A DNA stretch of 64,000 nucleotides, from contig JAOXFI010000012.1 in assembly GCA_029232285.1 (NCBI GenBank), positions 1 to 64,000 of the forward strand, written 5' to 3'. The number at the start of each line of letters is the position of its first letter. Positions within the stretch are counted from its first letter, which is position 1. The translations under genes and the position numbers were made by a program. Shown in pieces: positions 34,198 through 43,580 of this stretch. The DNA is from Agmasoma carcini (nom. nud.). Its lineage: Eukaryota; Microsporidia; Thelohaniidae. The notes under the pieces were generated by a model. It ran no database searches, was not told the origin of the DNA, and was given only the letters and a program-made list of their open reading frames with translations.

Positions 34198-35682
34198 ATG
34201 ATTTTTTCACTTTCGACACTTGGATGTGTTTTTGGTCAAAATGACAGTATTTTCAAAACTAAAGAGAAAGAAGTTGTAACTAAAGACATCAATGTGGCTG
34301 ATGGTATTATTAAAGCTAATATTGATGAAAATGGTGAAAAGAAGGAATATATGTTTAACTTATTTAAAAATAGTAGAAATGATACAGTCCTTAAAAATAA
34401 AGAACAAGATAAATGTATATTAAGTTCTTCAGAAGGCTTAATGCTTGGCTCATGTGATAGCCAATCTGTTGTAATGATGAAAGTTGACAATGAGGATAAA
34501 TATAAAAGACAAAATGATGATAATGTATACGATGATGAATATAATAGTGAATCTGAAACCAAACCTGAAGAAGAACCTAAAAAGGTAAATAATAAGAGAC
34601 GAAAAAGAAGAAATACAAAACCCAGAAAGAAGCAAAGAAAGCATAATAATCAACCCCATTCAAGAAAACAAAAAGAAGACGAGTCTGATGAGGAAGAAGT
34701 TCCAAAAAGAAAAAACCAAGAAATAGATAATACAGACTCAGGATTTAGTGATGATGCAAATTCAGTTGAAGATAGTGAAATTGAAGCAATTAGAAAAAAG
34801 GAACACAAAAAGGAAAACTTTATTCCTTCAAAATTAATAGAAGAAATTATACATCATATAGAAAATAAGAAAGAGGATAAAGAGAATGAAAAAGAAGAAT
34901 ATGAAGAAAAATTAAGAGCCTTGAATCAACATATTGATGGAATCTCACATGGAAATGGAGAAAATGTAGAAATGCACATTCTTAATCAATTGAATGAATT
35001 AGGACAGCAAATTAAAGAAATGATTTCAACTGGTTATGATAATAGAGGAGCAGTTGATAGAAATTATCAAAATGGATTCCAACATTATCCACAACAACAA
35101 TTACCATATAATTATCAACCTCAAGAAAATCCATTCTCATATGATCAACAACAAATCCCACAAAATCAAAATTACAATCAGCAGCAAATACATAATCCTC
35201 CACAATCAGTACCCCTACAGACACCCAATACACAAAGATACAATACAACCCCTTCTGAATATATTCAACCTCAAGTTGTGATTTCACCCCAAAATCCAAA
35301 TATTCAACAGAGCCCAAATAACTATCAACAACCAATTTATCAACCACAAAATCAACAGAATCCAAATTTAAGTCAACAGAATCCAAATATAAATCAACAG
35401 AACCCAAATTTAAATCAACAACCATTTTATCAACCACAAAATCAACAGAACCCAAATAACTATCAACAACCAGTTTATCAGTCCCAACATCAAGACGACC
35501 ATCCATTAGTACAGGTAGTTACACAAGTACCAGAAAGTAATAAATCTGCCGATTCTCCACTTTCTGGAATGTTTGGTATGACACCAGTTGGAAAAGCAGT
35601 AAATTTAGCTGATAAAACTACAAATAAAAAAACTGAATTAGTGGATAAGCTGAAAGGTGTTCTTTCCTTAATCAATTCTTAA
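34198..35682 (+). CDS. secreted protein with basic and Q/N/P-rich repeat regions
   Basis: 494 residues from the first ATG; nine bases of longer frame would need GTG. A signal peptide is clear (MIFSLSTLGCVFGQ). Then a small folded-looking part (about 15-97) ends in KCILSSSEGLMLGSC (72-86), a beta-trefoil-like pattern also seen in the gene at 37423-37998. A very basic stretch follows (KRRKRR...RKKQRKH), then acidic/Lys-rich coiled-coil-like sequence (about 195-280). A long Gln/Asn/Pro/Tyr-rich low-complexity part (about 290-435) has repeats of the type QNPN(L/I)(S/N)QQ, before a short ordered C-terminus. No membrane anchor. Such a protein could belong to spore wall, polar tube or exported material; no motif decides which. 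Confidence 0.75.
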   Translation: MIFSLSTLGCVFGQNDSIFKTKEKEVVTKDINVADGIIKANIDENGEKKEYMFNLFKNSRNDTVLKNKEQDKCILSSSEGLMLGSCDSQSVVMMKVDNEDKYKRQNDDNVYDDEYNSESETKPEEEPKKVNNKRRKRRNTKPRKKQRKHNNQPHSRKQKEDESDEEEVPKRKNQEIDNTDSGFSDDANSVEDSEIEAIRKKEHKKENFIPSKLIEEIIHHIENKKEDKENEKEEYEEKLRALNQHIDGISHGNGENVEMHILNQLNELGQQIKEMISTGYDNRGAVDRNYQNGFQHYPQQQLPYNYQPQENPFSYDQQQIPQNQNYNQQQIHNPPQSVPLQTPNTQRYNTTPSEYIQPQVVISPQNPNIQQSPNNYQQPIYQPQNQQNPNLSQQNPNINQQNPNLNQQPFYQPQNQQNPNNYQQPVYQSQHQDDHPLVQVVTQVPESNKSADSPLSGMFGMTPVGKAVNLADKTTNKKTELVDKLKGVLSLINS

Positions 35683-35789
35683 ATTTAATAAATATTTTCA
35701 TTATAATAAAATATGTAAAAAATATTTTCAAATATATAAATTGTTCTGAAATGACTCTAGATCTCTTCGTGATAATGTTTGAAACATTG

Positions 35790-36040
35790 GTTAATTAAAG
35801 TATAACAGGTTATGACTGTAGAGGGTACTGATTTGCGGTCGATAGACAGGCATCTCTTCATCATTGTAAGGAACGGACCACTTCTTTAAGATATGAGCTG
35901 GTTGGTGTGCGTAATAGCACCAAGCCTAGCTAAAACCGCATTCTATAATATGGTGTTTTATTGTTTTTTTACCAACGCACGATAAGCGTATGGTTGTTAT
36001 CCGTTTCTTTTTTACTTTAACATGCTGTGTCGGCTCTTTT
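35790..36040 (+). repeat. dispersed repeat, copy 7 (partial)
   Basis: TTAAAGTATAACAGGTTATG, TTTGCGGTCGATAGACAGGC, GATATGAGCTGGTTGGTGTG, GTAATAGCACCAAGCCTAGC and GCACGATAAGCGTATGGTTG, in plus orientation. It lies just downstream of the Q/N-rich gene. Confidence 0.8.
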
Positions 36041-36049
36041 ACAAGAAAT

Positions 36050-36432
36050 ATTAATTAATTTTTATCTTTTTGTAGTAAATTTGAAAAACAATATGATTTG
36101 GCACAATAAACCTATTTGTATTAGAATAATACCACCTTGAACCTTCAAAGGGTAGAAATAACACACAAAAACTCATGTTATAAGATGTGATCACAGATTT
36201 CTTAATAGTTTATCTAAGCCCTATTCAAATATAAAAATTAACAAATATGGGTTTTTATTTTGAGTCTATCTTTATCACTTAAAGGATCAATCAAGCATAT
36301 TTATAGCTTTAACATGTTCTGATGCTAGTTATAATCCAATTTACCATGAATTAAGATGTTTTCATTCATAACCACAGAAAGTACAGAATTCTAGCACAAT
36401 TTTTTTATAATCAAATTTTAACAAAAATAAAT
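36050..36432. other. gene-free intergenic stretch
   Basis: A/T-rich region downstream of the EDC3-like gene; nothing recognised. Confidence 0.4.
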
Positions 36433-37254
36433 TTATTTTTTAACTTTTTTATCACTAACACTAATAATACTATTTAAATAACTTATACTATTTTTATATT
36501 CTAAATTTATACCATAAATAGACTTAAGAAGATCTGGATAATACATATCAAGAATGATACACTTGTGATATACTTCTGGTCGAACATGTTCAGGTATAAA
36601 CCCATATCCAAGAGCATAATAGTTTTCAATCTTAACATTCCTTGGCATATCAAGATAATACACCTTCAGAGGTACTTTTTCTTTAATATCACGCACACAA
36701 TTTCTGTTAGATGCCATGATTAGATAATCAAAAGATGAATTATCAGTTTCTGTAGAAAGCTTTCCACCACATGATTTGAAGCCATTTAAATATTTTGAAA
36801 CTGTGGTATTGATGACATCAGTTTCTAGAAAAACAGATATATTATATTTACTAAGAAATGAACGTGCAAATTCAAGCCCTATAGCCCCAAATATATCATC
36901 AGAACCAATAACTACTTTTATCTTTAGATTTTTACTTTCATTAGGTTTTATAAGTTTCTTGATGTAATTTGCAACCAAGAAAACAAAGCTTTCTTTTAAT
37001 GGACCGTATCTCTCAAAGGCATTTTCAAACAAGGAATACATTTTTTGTTCGTTTAAAGTGCTTTCTGGTAAAGAATCGCAACCAAAATTTTCAGATAAAT
37101 TTATATCAACCAAATGTGATATTTGGATGATTTCGATGGAACCATCGATAAGGAGTTCTATTACATTCTTATTTCTATCTATTTTGATCAACCTCCCCAT
37201 TATTGTACCTTCTGATGTTGTAATTCTTACAATTTTATTTACAAGCGAGTCCAT
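36433..37254 (-). CDS. EDC3-like mRNA decapping activator (LSm + YjeF_N)
   Basis: 273 residues, two domains. Residues 1-55 resemble an LSm fold (beta strands around GTIMGRLIKIDRNKNVIELLIDGS). Residues about 70-255 resemble the YjeF_N Rossmann fold: KIKVVIGSDDIFGAIGLEFARSF (111-133) sits where the family has GxGNNGGDGxxxARxL, FDYLIMASN (175-183) is a mid-domain strand, and YYALGYGFIPE is further on. LSm followed by YjeF_N is the layout of EDC3, which scaffolds P-body decapping complexes. The usual FDF linker is not visible, and the linker is only about 15 residues. The nucleotide-binding Gly/Asn residues are changed, so an enzymatic role is unlikely. Start at 37254 is supported by AATTTACCAT before the ATG. 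Confidence 0.65.
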   Translation of the reverse strand: MDSLVNKIVRITTSEGTIMGRLIKIDRNKNVIELLIDGSIEIIQISHLVDINLSENFGCDSLPESTLNEQKMYSLFENAFERYGPLKESFVFLVANYIKKLIKPNESKNLKIKVVIGSDDIFGAIGLEFARSFLSKYNISVFLETDVINTTVSKYLNGFKSCGGKLSTETDNSSFDYLIMASNRNCVRDIKEKVPLKVYYLDMPRNVKIENYYALGYGFIPEHVRPEVYHKCIILDMYYPDLLKSIYGINLEYKNSISYLNSIISVSDKKVKK

Positions 37255-37268
37255 ATGGTAAATTTTTT
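37255..37268 (-). promoter_or_regulatory. AAATTTACC-type start signal
   Basis: On the minus strand AAAATTTACCAT precedes the ATG of the EDC3-like gene. Confidence 0.5.
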
Positions 37269-37422
37269 ATTTCAAAATTAGTAACTTTTATTAATAAAGG
37301 ACGATATGGAAACTTTCTTTGATATAGAATAAGTACAATTCTGTGAATTTATAGCATGCTTCTTATTATGAAAGCTATAGATCAAAACCAAATTTTTTTA
37401 TAAAATATTTACATTAATTTAT

Positions 37423-37998
37423 TTAATCTGAAGATTCAGAAGAATCACTAGAACTTGATTCACTATCTTTGATTGGTTCCTCTTTCTTAGGGTCTTCGCT
37501 TGGTTTTTCAGCATCTTTCTTATCACAGAAGGCTTTACAATCATCGGTTGGTGCTTTAGGACATGAACAAAATTTGTTGGGAGGCAAGTAAGTACCTATT
37601 TTACCCTCATCAAATTTTTCATCAACACTCTTAGGGCTTACCAGTTTTACTTTTTGAACATATACGTTATTCTTACTGGTGCAAGAACCCATATGTACGC
37701 CTTTATCAGGGGTGTAATTGAGACAACACTTTCCATTTGTAACTTTACCTTCATCAATGGCCCATGGTTCGTTATTTTTTTTTGAAATTTGTAGTTTATT
37801 ATTTTGTGAGCCAATCATTTTATTTCCACCAAAAAGCATATTACCAGCAATTGTAAACTTTTGTTTAAGGTTTGAACTACGTTCTAAGCTAGCCCTCACC
37901 TGCCCATCTAAATCATCAAAGTATATTGGAATAGATTTAAACTGATCTGTGAATAATAAGAAATTATCAGAACATTTTATTATTTCCAAAAAAAACAT
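37423..37998 (-). CDS. small Cys-containing protein with acidic Ser-rich tail
   Basis: 191 residues, function unknown. Beta-rich core: KCCLNYTPDKGVHMGSCTSKNN (90-111) matches the pattern KC.L....G..[LM]GSC.S in the secreted protein at 34198 and resembles a beta-trefoil (ricin-B-lectin-like) repeat, without the QxW. A Cys cluster, CSCPKAPTDDCKAFC, follows (about 143-158). The C-terminus is a Lys/Glu/Pro linker and a run of Ser with Asp and Glu (SSSSDSSESSD). The N-terminus is hydrophobic but not a convincing signal peptide, so a missed upstream exon or noncanonical export cannot be excluded. Ricin-B-lectin-like secreted proteins are known from microsporidia; assignment here is tentative. Confidence 0.6.
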   Translation of the reverse strand: MFFLEIIKCSDNFLLFTDQFKSIPIYFDDLDGQVRASLERSSNLKQKFTIAGNMLFGGNKMIGSQNNKLQISKKNNEPWAIDEGKVTNGKCCLNYTPDKGVHMGSCTSKNNVYVQKVKLVSPKSVDEKFDEGKIGTYLPPNKFCSCPKAPTDDCKAFCDKKDAEKPSEDPKKEEPIKDSESSSSDSSESSD

Positions 37999-38439
37999 AA
38001 AATCTTAATTTTTATTTTTTAAATTTATTTATAATGAAACAAATGTATTAAAAGTCTTGGGTTTTATCATGAAACATTTTGTTGTAACGTGTATGGTGTA
38101 TTTAATTGATAATAAATTATAACTTAATTAAATGATTTGATGGAGTTGATTGAACGATTGCACGTGTATAAATGGCTGTGGTTGTTGCTATACCAATCAT
38201 ATATTTGAATTGTATCAGAAATAATATAAAAAGATCTTTTGGTATATTTTATTAAAATATTATTTTAGTTATAATTTACTAACAATTATTATAGGTTAAG
38301 ATAAATATTCAATTATGATGTATTGACCATAAAATAATGTTAATATACCAGATTTATCATTAATATCTTCCAATATTGCTTTAGATGTTAAACATTTAAG
38401 TTTTTTTCCTTTATTCAGGTAAAACCAACTAACCTCGTC
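37999..38439. other. divergent promoter region
   Basis: A/T-rich gap between the minus gene at 37998 and the plus gene at 38440. A CAGGTAAAACCAACTAACC string lies just before the plus ATG; it has GT and a CTAAC branch-like word, but no acceptor that would help, so I do not call an intron. Confidence 0.4.
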
Positions 38440-38943
38440 ATGTCATCTCAATCACCCCCTCCTTTTTACTTATTTAAAAGACTCAAATTTATAATAAATA
38501 TGTTATTATTTAGACTTCTATGTTGTGTTTTAGCTGTTGAATTAGACACTAAATACAAACAATCATCTTTTAACATCACTAAAATATCAGATGAAATATT
38601 TTCTATTGATTTTGAGAATAATAATTTTCTAGTTTTCAGTGCCTTAGAAAATGAAAAATATAAAACGTTAGAATTGTTAAATTTAAACGAGAAAAACGAA
38701 TTTGAGTTGAGTATAAACTATAGAGACTTTGATAAGTTTGTAATTTTGGTTATTTATGGTAATGAAATTGAAAATGGCTTATTTCCTGATGATTATGTAA
38801 AATTTTCAGTATCAAATCAATATTTATATTATGACAAGATTTTAAAGGGAATTTATATATATTCTCCCTATTTTTGGGTTATAATATTTGGTATATCATT
38901 TATAGTGATTGTTATTTTGTTAATGTTATTTTTTAGAGGTTAA
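38440..38943 (+). CDS. type I membrane protein, uncharacterised
   Basis: 167 residues, family not recognised. A hydrophobic N-terminal segment (MLLFRLLCCVLA, from residue 20) looks like a signal peptide, so an internal ATG at 38497 is a plausible alternative start. The annotated ATG follows AACCTCGTC. A lumenal or extracellular part of about 105 residues with alternating strands follows, and one strong membrane segment near the C-terminus (about 146-165) ends in FFRG, leaving almost no cytoplasmic tail. The layout is like p24-type cargo proteins or an ER subunit, but no GOLD-domain motif is evident. Confidence 0.65.
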   Translation: MSSQSPPPFYLFKRLKFIINMLLFRLLCCVLAVELDTKYKQSSFNITKISDEIFSIDFENNNFLVFSALENEKYKTLELLNLNEKNEFELSINYRDFDKFVILVIYGNEIENGLFPDDYVKFSVSNQYLYYDKILKGIYIYSPYFWVIIFGISFIVIVILLMLFFRG

Positions 38944-39357
38944 AATATATATTTTGTATATTAATGATTTGTATTTTAAGATTTGTTTTGAGTAAATAAA
39001 TTTATTTGTAAGAATTTGATGTTATTTCACATCCTTAAACATGAATTTTACTAAAATTATATACAACATGACCAATAATATATTTATTGATACCTTTAAG
39101 CATTAGAAATATAAATTATGATCAGTTATCATTAATATTGAGGTAAACCACTAGAGGGAGGGGCAGGTAAAAGTTTATTAAGCACAATTTATCCACATAA
39201 CCACTCGAGGGTTTACCATTGTCTTCATTCTTATTTATAAAACTTTATTTTTAAAGAAATATTCTTTCTGGTACCTAATCAGATCAAATAATTAAAAATA
39301 AAATTTGGATCAGTGTTCGAAATTAAAAGTTAATTTCTATTATTTATTTTCACTTAA
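38944..39357. other. convergent intergenic stretch with an imperfect inverted repeat
   Basis: GGTAAACCACTAGAGGG at about 39142 and CCACTCGAGGGTTTACC at about 39202 form an imperfect inverted pair. The rest is A/T-rich without recognised features. Confidence 0.4.
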
Positions 39358-40437
39358 TCACAAATCTTCAATAAGAATATCACAGGTTATAGCACTAGAC
39401 GATCCAAGTTTAAATTTATACTTAAATACTTTCATATTTTCTCCTTTAACTTCAATAAAAGATTCAATCTCTTGATCAACTTTATCTAAATCATTAATAT
39501 TGTAAGCTTTAATCACACTTTTAAGATGATTAATGTTAATAGAGTCTCTTAAATCTCTTTTATATTGTGAAAATACATTTTGTCTATAATCTATACTACA
39601 AAAATCAACATCATTTTGTATTTTTGTGTATTTATATTCTTTTTTAATTTTATTTAAATAAAAAAGACTGAGAAATTCATATTCATCACCTAAATTAAGA
39701 ACTTCAGATCCATTTTCATAAAATTCGGACATTTGATCAAAAGTCATCAAATTTTCAATTAAAACAAAATCTAATGAAAAATCAACCATCCTTTTGGTAT
39801 TTATTGATTCTAAATCAGTAAGATTTAATGATTTTGAAAATAATTCTTTTAAATTTGAGAAAAACCCACCAATTTTAGGTTTTTTAAAACTCTTATTTGA
39901 AAGCTGAAGTTGATTAATCAAAAATCTTAAGTCATAATTACATAATTCATACATTTCTGATATAAATTTAGTATTAAATGAAATATTTTCATCTTTATAA
40001 ATCTTAGAAACAATATTATATATCGTTTCTAGTCTATGATTAGGAATTCTTAAGGTATATACATTTTTACACTTAAAATCATTAGAAACAATGATAACGG
40101 GCACTTTCGTATTCCTAAATACATTAATTGTATGACTATCTGGATTTTTAATCAGAATCAATGATTTTCTACCATCAATTCCTTTAAAAGGGTTTTTGCT
40201 TAATTCCTTGACTAAATAATGATTATCTTCAGTGTATTCAACAATATTATATGAAAATACATTAGAAATGGCACGCACTAAACATGTTTTACCTATTCCT
40301 ACACCTCCCGTAATGTGAAGAATACCGTTTTCATTGTTCTTAAGCCATTTAAGTGCTTGGAAATGAACATCATTGGCAAAATCAAGATCTGTAAATCTCT
40401 TAGGCTTATATTTCTCCATCCATGCTTGTTTGACCAT
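39358..40437 (-). CDS. CTF18: CTF18 alternative clamp loader large subunit, reduced
   Basis: 359 residues, less than half the usual length. Ctf18-RFC loads PCNA in sister-chromatid cohesion and replication-checkpoint signalling. Seen: WMEKYKPKRFTDL (6-18), like the start of the Ctf18 AAA+ module; LKWLK (29-33); Walker A GGVGIGKT (44-51); sensor 1 PVIIVSND (113-120, Asn119); and sensor 2 YDLRFLINQLQ (168-178, Arg171). The end, FKYKFKLGSSSAITCDILIEDL, matches the short C-terminal tail of Ctf18 that binds Ctf8/Dcc1. The Walker B block reads SLILIKN (92-98), with Lys-Asn where Asp-Glu is expected. Most of the region between AAA+ and tail is shortened. The tail argues against a canonical RFC subunit. 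Confidence 0.8.
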   Translation of the reverse strand: MVKQAWMEKYKPKRFTDLDFANDVHFQALKWLKNNENGILHITGGVGIGKTCLVRAISNVFSYNIVEYTEDNHYLVKELSKNPFKGIDGRKSLILIKNPDSHTINVFRNTKVPVIIVSNDFKCKNVYTLRIPNHRLETIYNIVSKIYKDENISFNTKFISEMYELCNYDLRFLINQLQLSNKSFKKPKIGGFFSNLKELFSKSLNLTDLESINTKRMVDFSLDFVLIENLMTFDQMSEFYENGSEVLNLGDEYEFLSLFYLNKIKKEYKYTKIQNDVDFCSIDYRQNVFSQYKRDLRDSININHLKSVIKAYNINDLDKVDQEIESFIEVKGENMKVFKYKFKLGSSSAITCDILIEDL

Positions 40438-41149
40438 AAGGATACAAATATTTATTTACTTAAAAAATTTAGTTAGTACTTGACATTAATAATAAGTGAT
40501 TCAAAAATATGTACTAAAAATGCTTTAATGATATTTTTAATACTTAATATCAAGTATTATTGTGATATAAAGCAATGTGAGCCATTAAAGGTAGTACAAA
40601 TATAAAAATATATAGAAAATCACATGAGTGGTGGTATATTAGATCAAACACTAAAAAAATATAGCTAAATATGAAATAAACCAAAATTTTATATAGCAGA
40701 TCTAAAATAACGTTATATTTTGTTATTAATTGATAAATAATGATTTAATACAAGAGTATAAATATCAAATCATCATGCTTGTAACAACAAGGTTGGTAAT
40801 TATTGGTGTTATACACTGACCATGCAATATAAGTGCTTTAATCACATATATTTACTATCTGTGAAGCTTTGCAATGGAAATCAGTTACTTATTTAATATT
40901 GTTAGAATATTTAATCTTAGAGATGGTCACTCTTCTTTAAAGAATTTGTTTATACTTATCACACCTAATCAGTTCTTGATGATCATTCTATGCTCTAAAC
41001 ATTTAAAAATATGTATGAGGTTTCCCCCTTTCCCTGTTTATATCTGGAAAATCACTGTTATTGAATTTTGTGCTGATTTGTCTATGTTGCACATCTATTT
41101 TTTGTACTTGTTCAGATTTTAAGTATTTTTACTAGATTTAGTGAAGGTA
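40438..41149. other. gene-free intergenic stretch
   Basis: A/T-rich. A fragment near 40790-40860 recalls the dispersed repeat. The open frame at 40874-41122 has no start signal or homology that I recognise. Confidence 0.4.
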
Positions 41150-41350
41150 AAAATTAAAAGAAATTTATCATAAAATACGGTTGTAGATGATTTAGCACAA
41201 TTATTCATACCAACCAGATTATAAATTCAAGAAGTAGCATTTCTCTACCATTAGAAGATTGTCTGTGTATAGTTAGAGTATATAAGGTTATACATGCCCC
41301 CACAGGCTTTCTTTAGCCCAGTTAGCTGTTGTTTAACTCTTAACGGGTAA
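41150..41350 (-). repeat. dispersed repeat, copy 8 (degraded)
   Basis: CATACCAACCAGATTATAAATTC, CAAGAAGTAGCATTTCTCTACC, ATAAGGTTATACATG, CTTTAGCCCAGTTAGCTGTTG, in family order with many changes. Confidence 0.6.
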
Positions 41351-41714
41351 AAAAGAAATGTCATCAGCTCAAGACATTTAATATACCAACTTATAATGTT
41401 AAATTAATATTGAGAGATGATTATAAAGTGTAAAACATCTCTAAAATGATTAATTATTGACATTAAACTTGTATAAATATTAAAAACCAAAACTTACTGA
41501 ATATAATTATTAAGTGATAAATAATCAATAATTAAAATATAAGTAATAAATATTAATTATATAATATGCGTAATATATATACAAAATAGTATAAATATTG
41601 ACCAAATGTTTGTTTAAAATAACAATATACAACAAATATTACATATTATAATCAAAAATATAACATTTTTATATATTATTTCATTAATTTTTAATTTTTT
41701 AAAAAAATTTACAT

Positions 41715-42365
41715 ATGTGCTTTGAATATCAAGGAGATGATTTAATATCAGTTGCTTCCAAGAGTGTTAGACATATAACTGCTAAGCAGTATAATTGCGA
41801 TTTAATTGTTGAAGATAAGTTGGTTTTGTTGTATTCTTCAAAACTTGAAAACTTTATTATGGCTGGTTTTGTATCAAAAAAGGAAAGAATACGTTTCACC
41901 TTAAATGACACGACAGATGAAGTTGAATGTTTATTTGTTGATAGAAATGATAAAAATATATGTGAAGGTGATCTAATCAAAATAATTGGTACGTATACCG
42001 GTGATGTCTATGTTTATAATCTGTTTAAAGCTAATTTTGATGAATTTATTTATGTGTTGACTAAAGCTTGTCATCAATTCTTGACCTATACTAAAAAGAC
42101 TGATATAAGAAAATATAAATATTGTGTTGAATTTACAAGTCAGCAGCAACAAATTATTTTAGAAGTGATTAAAAGTAATAGAATAAGCATAGAAAAGTAT
42201 AAAAACAGTGATGAGGTTGATAATGATGTTAATTATCTCATAAGAATGGGGTATATAAAGAAGAAAGGTGATAAATATAAAGTTAAAAGCAATATTGATT
42301 GTAATTTTATTAAAATAGGTATAGCTATTAATGAAATAGAAAGGATGGAAGGTTGTGAAGATTGA
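41715..42365 (+). CDS. RFA2: replication protein A 32-kDa subunit
   Basis: 216 residues. RPA2 is the middle subunit of the single-strand DNA-binding complex of replication and repair. Seen: VRHITAKQ (18-25), aligning with the conserved P.TI.QI block at the start of RPA32 OB folds; an OB-fold core with FIMAGFVSKKERIRFTLNDTT (47-67), VECLFVDRND, EGDLIKIIGTYTG (82-94) and the final helix FDEFIYVLTKACHQFL (about 108-123). A C-terminal winged helix (about 140-205: QQQQIILEVIKSN...DVNYLIRMGYIKKKGDKYKV) is present. The N-terminal Ser/Gly phosphorylation tail is short. The ATG follows AAAAAAAATTTACAT. Confidence 0.85.
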   Translation: MCFEYQGDDLISVASKSVRHITAKQYNCDLIVEDKLVLLYSSKLENFIMAGFVSKKERIRFTLNDTTDEVECLFVDRNDKNICEGDLIKIIGTYTGDVYVYNLFKANFDEFIYVLTKACHQFLTYTKKTDIRKYKYCVEFTSQQQQIILEVIKSNRISIEKYKNSDEVDNDVNYLIRMGYIKKKGDKYKVKSNIDCNFIKIGIAINEIERMEGCED

Positions 42366-42699
42366 AAGGTGATTAATAACTCTTTTATATAACTAAGGAT
42401 GTGGATATTTGATATCAAATCTAACTAACTAAATACTACAAAGATAATATTGAAATTTTGATAAATTTAGTTTAGATTTTGTTATTATAAAATATTTTAT
42501 ATGGATTGACTTGTCAATAATCTTTGTACTTAAATAAAGCTTGTTTTCGCATATTCTTTCATTGATTTCAAATCAGATAAAAAATATTTATCTTACTGAA
42601 TTATACAATGTAAAAATCTTGGAATGACAATAAAGTATATATAAATGTATTAAGCGAAGTGTGTTCACATATTTATATTTTTATAAATAAAATTAAAAT
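42366..42699. other. gene-free intergenic stretch
   Basis: A/T-rich; nothing recognised. Confidence 0.4.
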
Positions 42700-43580
42700 T
42701 TAGTATGTCTACCTCTTCATCAATATACTTTGATGTCATGTTTATTACCAGTTTTTGATAATAATTTTGAAGTATTTCATTCCAAATCCTCTCAAGTTTT
42801 TTAAATAATTCATCAGCATTTTTACCTCTAAAACCTTTTGTATTTTATAAAAGTGTGCCCAAAGTTGTTCATATGAAGTCAATCAAGTGATAATGTTCGT
42901 CGTTCGAGCTTCTCAACGTTTTTCGTTTGAAAATGCAGTTGCTTGATTGTAAATGTGCTTAGGACTGTTGAAGAATAACTTCTTCGTTTTCAAAATTTCT
43001 GACCAAATATCAATATATTGATATTTATTTTTTCAATCTTTCATCAGAACCAACACCATTTGAGTTAAAACAACCCAAAATATAACGTAACTATAAATGT
43101 GCTCAACTGTGGTGCAAGATAGTTATGATTAAGCGATGTAGATGCTCTTCACCTGCAAAATTCTCGTTTGTTGTTTACAAATAATTTAAATAATGATTTA
43201 TCACAAGTGTTATTATAATATATCCATCTCTTTGTAAGCCTTAGTCTGTTTAAAATGTATTTCCTGTTCAGTAAGGGTTTGCGAACAGCAACATATCCAT
43301 TTAACCTCTCATTATTAAGATAATTGCGTATTGTAGGGTAGTTACATTTAAGCCCTTTTTCTTTATTAAATCAATAAATTAAAACATTTTCTGTAATTGA
43401 TGCTACCTGCAAAGGATTCAAATTGTGTTCTCTATTTATTGTACCTATATATCTGACACAGTACTGATTGGTGAATCTACCTTATCAGTTATTTCTTTAA
43501 GCTTCAAATTATAGTGACCGAAAGCAATTATTCTACCTTTAATAAAGCTGATGATGTTTAACCATTTATAGATATTTTTG
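42700..43580 (-). pseudogene. Tc1/mariner transposase relic
   Basis: The minus strand, read from about 43570 to 42700, gives in order: GHYNLKLKEITDKVDSPISTV (a helix-turn-helix DNA-binding region), VAVRKPLLNRKYILNRLRLTK (the second domain, 'RKKPLLTxxNxxxRLxFAK'), KYIDIWSEILK (about 43010), LWAHFYKIQKVL (about 42840, the LW block after the DDE region), and NADELFKKLERIWNEILQ...LVINMTSKYI (about 42800-42715), the C-terminal end. Frames shift repeatedly and many stops are present. Tc1/mariner elements insert at TA; ends were not resolved. Confidence 0.75.

Noticed and set aside
34236..35675. Several long frames on either strand across the Q/N-rich gene
   Set aside because: Shadows caused by low-complexity coding sequence; none has a start signal or domain.
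38410..38440. Short spliceosomal intron before the ATG at 38440
   Set aside because: A GT and CTAAC word are present but no sensible acceptor, and the protein does not need an extra exon.
40874..41122. 82-codon plus frame
   Set aside because: Between repeats, no start signal, no domain seen; kept out for lack of support.
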